In this document: positions 35,955 through 47,113 of the stretch, one piece after another
Layout of the letters: every line of letters begins with the position of its first letter
Numbering within the stretch: the stretch's first letter is position 1
Origin: Leptobrachium leishanense
Taxonomy: Eukaryota; Chordata; Amphibia; Anura; Megophryidae
Assembly (NCBI GenBank): GCA_009667805.1
Contig: CM019064.1
Coordinates: 380,367,120 to 380,431,119 of the forward strand
Direction: 5' to 3'
DNA: 64,000 nucleotides
The notes under the pieces: model-generated
The model's database searches: none
Told to the model about the DNA's origin: nothing
Seen by the model: the letters and a program-made list of their open reading frames with translations, nothing else
Position numbers and translations under genes: made by a program

Positions 35955-37303
35955 GTTTCTGCCCAATTATTTTTTTATTTTTAATTTGGGTGCAAATACA
36001 GTAATCCTCTTTTCACACGTTGTGCGAGCTGCTCTTCCCCTTCAGTTCTGGGTTTCTGAAACACAAAGTCCCAGCACCTTTTTATGCACTTTGCATACCG
36101 TACGCAACTTGTACTGGATAGATATGCTGCACAAATTTCACTTTTCTTGGAATTTGCGTGCTATTGTATACACATTCCCCAATGCCTGCACAGAGTGATG
36201 GCTTGGTGCTGTGTGCACCCGTGCAGAACCAATTCATCGGCTCCTGTGTCACAGAAGGCTCGCTGCTGTGAGCATTCCGACACGGGATGCATGTAGACAT
36301 TATCGGTGACCAGCAGACGGGATATTCAAACCCCGTTTGGCTGGTGACACATGTCGGTGGAGGAAATTCCATTTCACACAGCAGGATTTGGCAAATGGGA
36401 CTGAAGGAAATGGAGATGAGGGGGGAGGGGCACGCCACACTGACTGACCACTGGTGTGTAGAGTGTCCATATAAATGACATCAGCATAACTAATGAGCAC
36501 CTAGATATAAAGATACATACAATATTATGTTCCTTCTGTATATATTTTTAGTGATGGACTAAGTGCCTGGCACATCCAATGCTCTAGAACCCTGTATCTC
36601 CACTTCCTGTCTCCATCTCTCTCCTCTTCAAAGCCCCTTTGCAAGTTTCCAGCCCTGCTCGTCTCCATTCTTCCTACTCCTCTGTGTATCCCTCTTGTAC
36701 CTCACTTCTCTATCTCTCTCCATCATTCCCCTGCACTTTTGCATTACTTTTTCTCAGTTCCATCTGTTTCTCACCAACACAATACCCCTTCTCTATGGTT
36801 CATAAGGGAATGAGCAGGACATTCTCCTCTCCCTCTGAACCTCTCACCTACTCCATGTGACTCTGCTGCCCCCAGGTTTCTCTCACCAGGGTCTCGATGA
36901 TCTCCTTCCTTGTGTGCTCCCCTGGATATATAGAAGGGGAGAGGGGAGCTTGGAGGTGTTGGGGGACATACTATGAGGCCACACACCCTTCTCTTTTGCT
37001 GGACTCTGTTAAAATCACCATCCTGCAGTGGGTGAGGCTGGGAGGATCACAGGTGTGCCAGCAGTCTGTCTGAATCATGCATTTTATTTTTTTCACTGCT
37101 GCCACAGAGCTGAGTCCTCCTGTGCCCCTGAAGATCAAACAGCATGTCAGTTGCTGCTCAGCTGTTGCCACACACAGGCACACAGCAGGTCCTCCTCAGT
37201 GCATGTGGGGCTCTGATTTGCAGTACCTGGTGGAGCCAAAACATGCCTGTCATTGGAGATCTGCTAGTCCACTCTTATGCCCGGTGCCTGTGTGGAGTGG
37301 AGC
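35955..37303. other. left flank of the provirus, no gene seen
   Basis: Unique-looking sequence with a pyrimidine-rich part (36600-36850). It is continuous with 48643 onward in the pre-insertion allele. The last four bases (37300-37303, GAGC) are the left copy of the provirus target duplication. Confidence 0.5.
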
Positions 37304-37982
37304 TGAAGCAGCCATCTGGGTGTAATTCGGGTTAGGAGATTATGACTCGGTGGTAGACAAAGGAGACGGAGGCCTTCTTAAGCAGGAAAAGCATTTATTC
37401 GGTACCGAGCCTTGAGTCAGGTCTAGCCCAAAAAGACTCAAGTCCCGAGCCAACAGAGAGACAAAGAATTTATACATGGCTTGTAAAAATGCACACCTTA
37501 TTCCCCTCCCCAGGTTACCCTCCCACTTATCATATCAACCTTCATTATACATATTGGACTTTATTCATCATTTTGCAAGTCAGCAAGGTTCACTTCAAAG
37601 AAACGACCCTTGAGCCCACTCTGTATTCTCTGTCTAGTCAATATGGTCATAAAAAGGAATGATTCTTCTAAAGCAAATATGGCAAGCTATGGGATTTACG
37701 CATTCCTGCTGTCTCGATATATTAAGCAACTTTTATGGCTTAGAGTTAAAGACCTGGGGGGGAGAAGAGATAATTCTTCAGTCAGTAGAAATCAGGTTTA
37801 TTTGAGGCTACACTTAGCTGTTAGTTAGAGCAGGCAAACTTAGTTGACACTAGTGAGCACAAAGGGACTGCAGACTTTTAAAACACAAAATGGAGTTGGT
37901 AGCATACCTTGAGCGAACACCAAAATGGCGGATTAGCTGTGTTAGTATATTTCTAAATTAAATCCCAAGAGGTGCTATCTCA
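37304..37982 (-). repeat. 3' LTR of the provirus
   Basis: 679 bp; on the minus strand it starts TGAGATAGCACC and ends GGCTGCTTCA (TG..CA). It contains a TATA box (TATAAATT, complement of 37467-37474) and an AATAAA signal (complement of 37394-37399). It has one extra C at about 37551 compared with the 5' LTR. Frames inside it are not genes. Confidence 0.93.
37394..37399 (-). terminator. poly(A) signal of the 3' LTR
   Basis: AATAAA on the minus strand, about 70 bp downstream of the LTR TATA box. This is the usual place for the R-region signal. Confidence 0.7.
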
Positions 37983-37994
37983 TTCCCTCCTCTT
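37983..37994 (-). promoter_or_regulatory. polypurine tract
   Basis: AAGAGGAGGGAA on the minus strand directly precedes the TG start of the 3' LTR. It is the expected plus-strand primer site of reverse transcription. Confidence 0.85.
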
Positions 37995-38049
37995 GGCGGA
38001 GAGTCTACAATGACCTCTCCCAGTCAACTAACTAAATCATTAAGGATTT

Positions 38050-39430
38050 TTAATCAGTAGGGGTTACTTGGCTCATTGGATGGTAATTTGAAGTGTCCCC
38101 CAGGGGCCTATCTTCTGGCTTCAGGAATTTACGGCAGATTGGCCACAGACACATGGCTAACTTGTAGGTTAGTGCACAGATAAGAATTAGTATACCAATG
38201 AGGATCAGGGACCCTACCCTGGAAATAGCATTTAGGATTGAGCCAAACCATGACCCAAATGTACCCCAGATGGGACACTTTCTCTTGGTGCTTGAGAATT
38301 GCATCAAAATATTCAGGTACATCATCAGTAGCTGTGCGGAGATAAGTACAACATTCATATTGTATCGTCATTTCACACATTCCATTTAATACAGCCTGTA
38401 TCTGTTCAATAGCTATTTTCTGATATAACTTTAATTTACGAATTTATCGGAGCTCCGCATTCAACAGTTGGATGTCAGCAATAGTAATATTCACAATTTC
38501 ATCCTTTAGTACAACATATTAAGTCTTCTCATCATTTCAATGCCGCATCCTGTGAAGGAAGGAAACCAAGACCAGGCCATATCATCTTTGGAAAACAGTT
38601 CTCGTTTAGCAAAATTTAAGGATTAACGTGGTTGTGGTGTCCCTAGGTCCAGGGTATCACCTTGGATCCACCACGTCTTTATATCAGTATTTATCCACAT
38701 GTGACATAAGTTTCCGCAACAAACCATTACTTGGAGACTATTTCCCAATGCCCCTGGATCAGATACATCTAGTGTTGCATTAAACAAGGATTCTTTACAC
38801 ATTGAACTAGGTGGGGCCTGATTTTTCTTTAGTTTAAAACACCATAAAGGGAAGTAAGCCCAATTATTGATCTGAATGGTGTGGTTTGTTTTTGGCATAA
38901 TTAAGCTCTTAGTCAGATTAAGAACACTAGGGACCACTACACCTTTATTCACAGGGAAGACAAACAAGTTAAGGGGTACCGCTAAGGTGGGAATAACTGA
39001 TGACCATTGGTTCAATTGTTACACACCCACCAGGATTCATATCCTGACTTCTTTGCATACGCATACGTAAATTTAATAAGCAGTTTATCCTCTGGTCTTG
39101 TCAATTCTCGTTTCCGGCGATCCTGTGCCGGTAGGACAGTCATGTCAAATTCCGGTGTCAACACAATAGGGGCTGACATCACTTCCCTTAGGGAGCTGGA
39201 TTGGAAAAAAATAGTCCAGCAACAATTGTCAGTAAGATCAAAAATAAAACAATAATCCCAATACATATAAGGATCCTTTGGTACTGTTTAAATGGTCCCT
39301 TTTTTTAACCTCTTAAAAATAGTATCTGGAAGCAGAGGCTCATGGGCCTCCTGGGGTACCTCTGGAGCTTCCATCGATTGGGAATGTGATAAACTTAACG
39401 GTCTTTCAATAACAACAGGCACAAAGACTG
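38050..39430 (-). pseudogene. env remnant of the provirus
   Basis: Several minus-strand frames between integrase and the polypurine tract carry env-like parts. A hydrophobic leader-like segment lies near 39215. A surface-unit-like stretch (39015-38623, 130 codons) has several Cys and NxT/S sites. A transmembrane-subunit stretch follows with a CX7CC motif (CEMTIQYECC near 38345-38380). Then, in another frame, there is a membrane span (LILIGILILICALTYKLA near 38165-38215) and a short tail. Stops and at least one frameshift separate these parts. No intact envelope protein can be made from this locus. Confidence 0.75.
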
Positions 39431-39470
39431 GAGTTTGGAGAGCCGGTGGTCAACTAGACTTGGATCTCCC

Positions 39471-40619
39471 TTATTCCTCTCCGGTCTGTGCAGCTGCTTG
39501 GGTACGGTGGAAACGTAGCTTCAGTGGGTCAGATTCACTGGCTATCACTTTCCATGCCTGGTCCGTAACCTCTGCAGCAGGTTTCAATCGTGAGTGGTGT
39601 ATCCATGGCACCACTTCGGCCACCTTCACTGCTGTGGGAGTTGATAACAAGACAACATAAAAACCTCTCCATTTAGCCCCTAACGGGTCTACCTTCCATT
39701 CCTTAACCCATACTGAGTCCCCAGGACAGTATCTGTGTAAAGGTAAGTATAGGAAATGTGGTATGTGTTCACTAACCCATGTATACATGCTCTACATCGT
39801 CTGATCTAACCTGATCACTTGCTGGCGTAGGTCAGTTTCTCCTAATACCCGGGGATCCCCCCCCTCAACCTAGTTATCAAAGGGGTGGGATAACCAAACA
39901 TCTTCTCATGGGCTCAATTTTAGGAGTGAGGTAGGGCTGCTTCTCACATGCAGTAGAACAATTGGCAACACATCCAGCCATTTCATTGATGTTTCTTGGC
40001 ATATTTTAGCCATCAATGTCTTTGGATTTCTATTCATTCTTTCCTCTTTTCCAGAGCTTTGAAATCTGTATGCAATCGGGCGAGCTGCTGCAAACAACTT
40101 TGTATGAAGGCTGGGCCATTGTCTGATCCGATTTCAAGAGGCAGTCCATACCTTGGGATAATTTTCTCTCGAGGCACCTTACCTCTGCAGTCTTTTCTGT
40201 TCGAGTTGGGTAGGCTTCAACCCATCCCATTAGTGTGCATACTAGCACCAGTAGATATTTATATCCTTTGCATGGTGGGAGAACAGTAAAGTCAATTTGT
40301 AGGGAGGACATTGGAGATATAATACTCCTGGTGGTTGTACTATCCCTTGCCTTGGGTTGTTCTTAGCACAAGTGACACATTGTTGCGCAATTACTCTGCA
40401 GACGGAGGTGAGTCCAGGAACGTAGAAGTGCGGTTCTAGTTGTTGCTCCATGGCTGTCTTTCCTCCATGTGTTCTGGAATGCAGGGCCCAGACAATTTCA
40501 GGTGCCAGGGTGGCTGGTAAGACAATTCTTTCACTCTCCAACTGGTACCATCAGTCTTCTCTGTATTCTCCTGGCTCTTCGGAGAGCCATTTCTTCTCCT
40601 TTTCAGAGTAGGCTGGAGT
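39471..40619 (-). pseudogene. integrase part of pol, broken
   Basis: Minus strand. The zinc-binding region (THGGKTAMEQQ..CVTCAKNNPR, frame 40541-40242), the core start with the first catalytic Asp (LQIDFTVLPPCKG, 40311-40030), and the C-terminal PGDSVWVKEWK..AKWRGFYVVLL block (39788-39471) lie in three different frames or are separated by stops. The C-terminal block is the type seen in gammaretroviruses. Integrase is therefore non-functional here. The start continues in frame from the OGFr-containing frame after a TGA at 40620-40622. Confidence 0.85.
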
Positions 40620-41627
40620 TCAGTGCGTAATGGGTGTTGGTAACAGGGGTGTCACCACTGAGAGAAGTCTTTTGACATACTTGGGTATTCTGTGCTTCAG
40701 AGCATATTCAGACAGTGCATCTCTTTCATGTTCATTCTTTACAGTCGGCAAGAAATACTTCCGGGCACTTTCTTTCATATTTTGCAGCTGATCTTCAACC
40801 AGTATCTCTTTCAGGAAGAACTTCACCAGCGGAGCTTGGTATTGTGCAGCTCCCAGCTCTTCCATGCTTGTCACAATTCGGGTAATTCTCAGGTTATTGT
40901 GGGTGTTAGTATTAAAATTGGAGAAGCGTGTCGAAAAATTTGAGTCTCGTATCACTTCTATCTCCTCTTCCCCCACTAATTTTACGCCGAAGAAATTCAG
41001 CATCAGTTTATAGGCTCTCCGCAGCCTATGTTGGATTTCAGCGGTGTTCTTCATAATTTCAATTTCAGAAATAGTCAGTGGCTTTGTATGTTCATTCCGG
41101 CCTTGTTCACGTAGAGGAAACAACCATTGGATGTAGCTGTGGTGCTTCTCTAGAAGTTCATATTCATTGTACCAATGGCAAAGAACATCTTCAATAAATT
41201 CTCCATGAGGTGCAAATCTTCTCTTATTCATATAGATGTCAACGTTAGGCATATCTTGAAGCGCAGTATTTAGACAGAGCAGAGTTTCGACTTTCATTTG
41301 CAGTGATACGGGTTTACATACCGGAATCTTGATAGGTGAGTCAACTTGAACCAGTCCTCTCTGGGGAACCGAAGTTTCTGTTCGGTGTTCCGGATTTCCA
41401 TTCCGGAAGCTTTTCAAGTGATTCTCCTGTTGCTGTCGAGTTCTCTTGTCATTGGTTTCTTTCCAATCACAGCCACGCTCAAGGGCTTGTGTCTGTCTTG
41501 CTGCTTCCTTCGCCACTTGATCTGCTTTATGGTTTCCTCTGGGAACTTCTTCTTTGCCTTTCTGGTGTCCTCGACAATGTATAACACCAACTGCGGACGG
41601 TTTCCATACCGCATCCAGTAGATTCAA
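40620..41627 (-). CDS. RNase H tail fused to a captured OGFr domain
   Basis: An open frame of 335 codons on the minus strand. Residues 1-50 are the end of retroviral RNase H (IHCRGHQKGKEE at 16-27, GNHKADQVAKEAA at 31-43). A linker follows. Residues about 120-315 are an OGFr_N-type domain, the conserved core of opioid growth factor receptor and OGFRL1. It shows NEYELLEKHHSYIQWLFPLR (154-173), KPLTISEIE (182-190), THNNLRITRI (242-251) and YQAPLVKFFLKEILV (263-277). No retroviral protein is known to me to need this domain at this point. It has no introns and stays open while all neighbouring viral frames are broken. Function is unknown; retention as a Pol part or processed product is an inference. 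Confidence 0.85.
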   Translation of the reverse strand: MNLLDAVWKPSAVGVIHCRGHQKGKEEVPRGNHKADQVAKEAARQTQALERGCDWKETNDKRTRQQQENHLKSFRNGNPEHRTETSVPQRGLVQVDSPIKIPVCKPVSLQMKVETLLCLNTALQDMPNVDIYMNKRRFAPHGEFIEDVLCHWYNEYELLEKHHSYIQWLFPLREQGRNEHTKPLTISEIEIMKNTAEIQHRLRRAYKLMLNFFGVKLVGEEEIEVIRDSNFSTRFSNFNTNTHNNLRITRIVTSMEELGAAQYQAPLVKFFLKEILVEDQLQNMKESARKYFLPTVKNEHERDALSEYALKHRIPKYVKRLLSVVTPLLPTPITH

Positions 41628-41914
41628 TATTTCAAGGGCATTTTTGACTTGTTTGCAGATGTTAGGAGGCCACGTTCTTTGTAGAGTGCTCCGTGAGCCT
41701 GAATTGTCATGAAGGCATACTTGGAATCGGTGTATGTGTTCACCCTTTTGTTTTCAGATAGTTCTAGACCTTTGGTAAGGGCAATAATTTCAGCTAGTTG
41801 AGCAGAAGTGCCATTAGGCAGTGGTTTTGCTTCAATTGTTTCGTCAAGAGTGACTACTGCGTACCCAGCAAATCTCTTTCCATTTTCAACAAAACTGCTT
41901 CCATCAGTGAACAG
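41628..41914 (-). pseudogene. RNase H part of pol
   Basis: The minus strand carries the RNase H active-site start (FTDGSSFVENGKRFAGYAVV) and a later TDSKYAF motif near 41710. It follows the RT-connection frame after an in-frame TAA at about 41915 and is frameshifted or stopped again near 41630 before the next frame. Confidence 0.8.
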
Positions 41915-43090
41915 TTACAAGTCGTATTTGTCTAGGGGTATGTCTTTGAGGTCAGGTCTGCTGCTATATACTTCATCCATTACTTGGAGGCATTCATGTT
42001 CATGGTCTTCTGAAGCATCTGGAAGCAATGTAGCAGGATTCAGTGTTGAGATTAGTTCCAGAGGAACTCTTGAGTTTTCACACAGCATAGCTTGGTACTT
42101 GGTCATTCTTGCATTGCTGAACCAGTAATTGCCTTTTTGGTCTAGAAGAGTCTGGACTGCATGAGGGACTTTCACAAAGAGTTCTTGGCCTATTGTGAGC
42201 TTGTCTGCTTCTGCAACCAGGAGGGCAGTGGTTTCAAGCAACAAAGTCTTTAATTGGGTGACAGCCTCAGTTTGTTCTTCACCCCAAATGAATAGGTCAG
42301 GCTCTGCACCTTTGGTGGCTTGGTACAGAGGCTCCGCAATGATGGCAGAGTTGGGGATCCACAGGCGACAGAAGCCTGCAGCTCCCAAGAATTCTCTTAC
42401 TTGGCAACGAGTCTGTGGTTGAGGGACACGGCAGACTGATTCTTTGCGTTCTGGATTGCACGCTTGGTACCTGTAAATTGAAAGCCTAGGTATTTCACAC
42501 TGCTTTGGCAGATTTAGGCCTTTCTTTTAGAAACTTTGTAGCCTGCCTTGCATAAAATACTTAACAGTTCTGTTTGTGGCATTGAAACCATCTTCTTCAG
42601 TTGGTGAGGCAAGCAGGAGTTCATCAACATACTGCAATAGGGTAGCTTTGTCTGGCTGAGAGTCTTTGTTCAGCGCTCTCCCGAGGATAGTAAACCTTGA
42701 AGGAGGCACGTCATTTGAGGTTTTGAGCCATTCTGGGCATTTTCCCACTGAAAGGCAAACAATGGCGGACTCGCTGGAGCCAAGCCGGAACAGAAGAACG
42801 CATCTTTTTAAATTAAGTGTAGAATTCTGTGTTGCCGGGGTATCAGAGCTAGGAGGTTACACTCAATTGGGCCAAATCCGTATAAAGTCACTGTGGCAGA
42901 ATTAACTGCCCTTTAATCCTGTACAGATGTGAGTTCTTGAGTGCCCTCTTCCTGAACTGGAGCAACGGGGTATTCCATGAAGACACACAAAACTTTAGCA
43001 AACCATACTTTAGCAAGCGTTCAAGGTGGACTTGGATGTGTTGCCTGGCTTTTTGTGGGATGTGGTACTGGCGCAGCTATTACTTTTTTT
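41915..43090 (-). pseudogene. reverse transcriptase part of pol, broken
   Basis: RT of gammaretrovirus type on the minus strand. The start block lies near 43070-42960 (ERLLKYGLLKFC, SSWNTPLL). The palm region (KDAFFC block near 42800) is in shifted frames with stops, and the active site at 42620-42631 reads YVDE instead of the usual YVDD. The connection domain (REFLGAAGFCRLWIPNSA, frame 42388-41915) is open. Upstream protease and the gag-pol junction are not recognised. Non-functional. Confidence 0.85.
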
Positions 43091-43852
43091 TATTCATCTT
43101 TCTTTCAATAATACACATTTTATAACACGTTTCTCTCTTCTCATCATAAGCAACTTCTTTGTGCATTCCCCATTTTACTTGTCTTTTACTTTCTTATTAT
43201 CACTTACTTATCTTTTCTATTTATTTTACAATTTCTCCAAACTGATCTAACGCCTGCAGTTTTTTCCTCTATATCTGCTGTATCTCTCAGACTCCTCTCC
43301 TAGAACCTTCCCTCCCACCTTTTCTCCTATGTCAGTGTTACTTGTTTGCATAAGGGGGGGTTCAAAGTGGCAACAACCTTTTTTTTTTTTCTTTTTTTTT
43401 AAGCAGAGTCTCTTACAATAGACACAAATGCTATTGAGATGTAACAGCACTGTTTTACAAATGTCAACAAACTCTCGCAGCCTATAGCACACAACACATT
43501 CACTTACTGGAGCAAAAATACTGGTACATAAATCATACTAGATCTTTAAATCAAGCATTTATAACATACCAGAACAAGTGGCAATTCTGCCGTAGACATA
43601 TACACTTAATGAACAACTGTAGCACAGTACGCCACACACTTACAAAAAAACGCATGTTTAGCGCACACACAATCAAATCACCTTTTGTCTTGGTTTGAAC
43701 AGACTTCAAACATTCCTCAGTCAAAAACAGGTTTTTTTGTTTCTCTTGCTAATTGCAGGTCTCTTCCTAATTTAGCCTTTTTACTCAATGCTCTCTGAAA
43801 TGTGTTCATTAGAATTCATCCGGTCTTACAATTTTACATTCATTTTAACTAA
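43091..43852. other. non-viral-looking sequence within the provirus
   Basis: T-rich and C/T-rich sequence with no gag, protease or RT motif. A poly(T) tract lies at about 43379-43401. It seems to replace the gag/protease region. Confidence 0.4.
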
Positions 43853-44765
43853 CAGGGTTATCCAAAGAGATTCGAAAAGTCACCGCACGTTCGGTGACTT
43901 TTCGTTCTCTTCAATTCGGTTCCTTTTGCCGATTGCATTTCGGTGACCCTGCGGTGTATTCAGCAAAGAGCACAGGGTCCCCGAATTGCAGGGAAAAGCT
44001 GCCGAAAACCTGACGAAAACTAACCGAAAATTAACCGAATGCACGCTGAAAACAAGCAAAAACATCTGGATTAACCTTCGAAAAACCCGAACATGAGCCG
44101 AACAGGAGCCGAATCACACAGAGCCGAAGCAGCTGTGACGTAGAGGAGGCAGTGAATAAATTAGAAAAACCATTTGTATGAATCTGGGAAAATGAAACGC
44201 TGTTTGCAAAGAAACTACTGAGCGAAAATGTCTGAAATTTTCACAGGAGGTCCAGGGAATGATAATAAAGAGGGCTGTTACAAAAAAAATAAGCAAACTG
44301 AAAAAAAATAAAAAAAAAAAATCGGACTTTTACATTTTTTTTTAAAAATTAAGAAAAATGCTTAAAGTATCCTAAAAAATCTATAAATAAAGAGACTTTT
44401 TGCTTCAGAATTTTATAATGAACGGTTTATTAGATATTGAATTAAAATGGGAATATTTTTAACATTGAAGCCTATGGGATTCTCCTGAATAAATTTGCCG
44501 AATTAAACCACCGAATGGCAGGGCATTAGGGGAACCTTTCACTGCTGGTTTGTGTTCTCTGAATAGCCGAAGCAGTGCTTCTCTATGGGGATTTCACTGC
44601 CCTCGAACAGGGACCGAACAGGCACCGTATGTGCAGGCAATTCGCCAGGATTTGGCGAATTGCCTGCTCTCTGAATAGCCGAATGGCCAGGAAAGGTAAC
44701 CGAACACTGATTTTCAGCGTTCGGTTACCTTTCTCAAGCAATTCGGATCTCTTTGGATAACCCTG
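43853..44765 (+). mobile_element. MITE, CAGGGTTATCC family, copy 3 (in provirus)
   Basis: Ends CAGGGTTATCCAAAGAG and its complement, 913 bp, with terminal hairpins. Flanks TAA and TAT are an imperfect 3 bp duplication. It lies in opposite orientation to the near-identical copy at 45146-46056. Confidence 0.88.
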
Positions 44766-44829
44766 TATGCATTTTAGGGGTACACCCGAAAAACACAAAA
44801 CAATGGCTGTACACTGTACACACCATAAT

Positions 44830-44867
<38 letters not shown>

Positions 44868-45145
44868 CAGAGATTTCATACATAGATCATTTTCATTGCA
44901 ATGCATACAAAAGCAAAGATCATATAAACCCACTATACATATATATAGCACTTACACAGACTGGGCAGCACATCTACATTGCACCATAAACGCAAACACA
45001 GCACATATATGCACTTACTGCACAGAGCACATATACACACAAACTCTAAATCCATATTGATAACATTTATAAACATTTGCTATGTAAATAGCACATACCC
45101 ACACTGGCTGCAGCCATATATAATACTACTCAGCACACACTCATA
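44766..45145. other. spacer between inverted MITEs, (CA)n
   Basis: Contains a (CA)n run (about 44836-44867) and CACATA-rich sequence. No gene. Confidence 0.6.
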
Positions 45146-46056
45146 CAGGGTTATCCAAAGAGATTCGAATTGCTTGAGAAAGGTAACCGAACGCTGAAAA
45201 TCAGCATTCGGTTACCTTTCCTGGCCATTCGGCTATCCAGAGAGCAGGCAATTCGCCAAATCCTGTCGAATTGCCTGCACATACGGTGACTGTTCGGTCC
45301 CTGTTCGAGGGCAGTGAAATCCCCATGAAAAAGCATTGCTTCGGCTATTCAGAGAACACAAACCAGCAGTGAAAGGTTCCCCTAATGTCCTGCCATTCGG
45401 TGGTTTAATTCGGCAAGTTAATTCAGGAGAATCCCATAGGCTTCAATGTTAAAAATATTCCCGTTTTAATTCAATATCTAATAAACCGTTCATTATAAAA
45501 TTCTGCAGCAAAAAGTCTCTTTATATATAGATTTTTTCGGATACTTTAAGCATTTTTCTGAATTTTTAAAAAAAAAATTAAAAGTCCGATTTTTTTTTTT
45601 TTTTTTTTCAGTTTGCTTATTTTGTTTGTAACAGCCCTCTTTATTATCATTCCCTGGACCTCCTGTGAAAATTTCAGACATTTTCGCTCAGTAGTTTCTT
45701 TGCAAACAGCGTTTCATTTTCCCAGATTCATACAAATGGTTTTTCTAATTTATTCACTGCCTCCTCTACGTCACAGCTGATTCGGCTCTGTGTGATTCGG
45801 CTCCTGTTCGGCTCCTGTTCGGCTCCTGTTCTCCTTCTTCGAAGGTTAATCCAGATGTTTTTGCTTGTTTTCAGCGTGCATTCGGTTAGTTTTCGTCAGG
45901 TTTTCGGCAGCTTTTCCCTGCAATTCGGGGACCCTGTGGTGTTTGCTGAATACACCGCAGGGTCACCGAAATGCAATCGGCAAAAGGAACCGAATTGAAG
46001 AGAACGAAAAGTCACCGAACGTGCGGTGACTTTTCGAATCTCTTTGGATAACCCTG
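45146..46056 (-). mobile_element. MITE, CAGGGTTATCC family, copy 4 (inverted)
   Basis: The reverse complement of the 43853-44765 copy, 911 bp, flanked by ATA on both sides (45143-45145 and 46057-46059). Confidence 0.88.
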
Positions 46057-46196
46057 ATAGTGTATTCGTTCAATGCAACAAATAGCTTCTGTATACATAC
46101 TGCAAAAGCATATTTACAGGAAACACACAGAGCATCTTTTTTTTAAAGCAAACAACACATATATGGAGGTATTGTATGTGCTCTGTATATATCATA

Positions 46197-46831
46197 AAAA
46201 CATAGAAAATGTTGGCAGATAAGAACACCTCGGCTCATCCAGTCCGCCCAACCACACGGACACTCAACCTGGATCCATCCTCCGTCCAGGACAGCCTCAT
46301 GCCCATCCCATGCCTGGTCAAATTCAATCACTGTTTTGGCCTCCACCACCTCCACTGGAAGGCCGCTCCATGCATTCACCACCCTCTCAGTGAAATAATG
46401 CTTCCTGATGTTACTTTTAAACCTTTGCCCCTCTAATCTAAGACTATGTCCTCTTGTTTTGCTACTTTGTTTCCTTTTAAATATACTCCCTTCCTCTACC
46501 TTGTGGATTCCCTTTACGTATTTAAATGTTTCTATCATATCTCCTCTGTCTCGTCTTTTTTCCAAGCTGTACATGTTAAGATCATTAAGCCTTTCCTGGT
46601 AACTTTTCTCCTTCAAGCCGTACACCATTTTAGTAGCCCTTCTCTGAACTCTCTCTAAGATGTCTATATCCTTCTGGAGATACGGTCTCCAGTACTGCAC
46701 ACAGTACTCCAAGTGAGGTCTCACCAGTGCTCTGTACAGTGACATGAGCACTTCCCTTTTCCTACTGCTAATACCTCTCCCTACACAACCAAGCATTCTG
46801 CTAGCATTTCCTGCTGCTCTATTACATTGAC
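46197..46831 (-). mobile_element. CR1-like LINE 3' end inserted in gag
   Basis: Nearly the same sequence as 5224-5860. The minus frame includes the LYRALVRPHLEYCVQYW block and a longer C-terminus (FTERVVNAWSGLPVEVVEAK). It joins gag-derived sequence at about 46831, where gag is cut off. Confidence 0.8.
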
Positions 46832-47113
46832 TACTCCATATATCCATACAGGGTATTGGTCCGGATGCTTTGGGCGTCCAGAGACCACTGAATGAACCCT
46901 TTGGATCTCTTCAGGCTCCATTGATCCTTCCTGCGGCCATGAAGGAGAAAAGAGGGGCCAATCAACCTCACACAGAACTCGCAGCTTGCTCTTATGCAGC
47001 TTCCTCCCATATTGATGAACTGCAAAGAGAGTCTTGAAGTTCTGCAACATATACCCAAGCGGTGTTTCACCTTTCACAATTTTGTTTCCCTAATGGGATT
47101 TGGTGTTTCCCAT
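46832..47113 (-). pseudogene. gag (matrix) remnant
   Basis: A minus-strand ATG at 47111-47113 begins MGNTKSH, a myristoylation-type start as in gammaretrovirus matrix proteins, but codon 8 is TAG. The frame after the stop stays open (GYMLQNFKTLF, VDWPLFSPSWPQEG) until the CR1 insertion at 46831. The rest of matrix, capsid and nucleocapsid are not recognised anywhere in the provirus. Confidence 0.75.

Noticed and set aside
37610..37828. Identical frames in both LTRs (also 48146-48484)
   Set aside because: They are on the strand opposite to the virus and simply repeat because the LTRs are copies.
38050..39430. Possible intact, domesticated env (syncytin-like)
   Set aside because: Env parts are in different frames with several stops, so no full protein is encoded.
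44753..45060. Frames over the (CA)n spacer
   Set aside because: His/Thr-rich microsatellite translation, not a gene.
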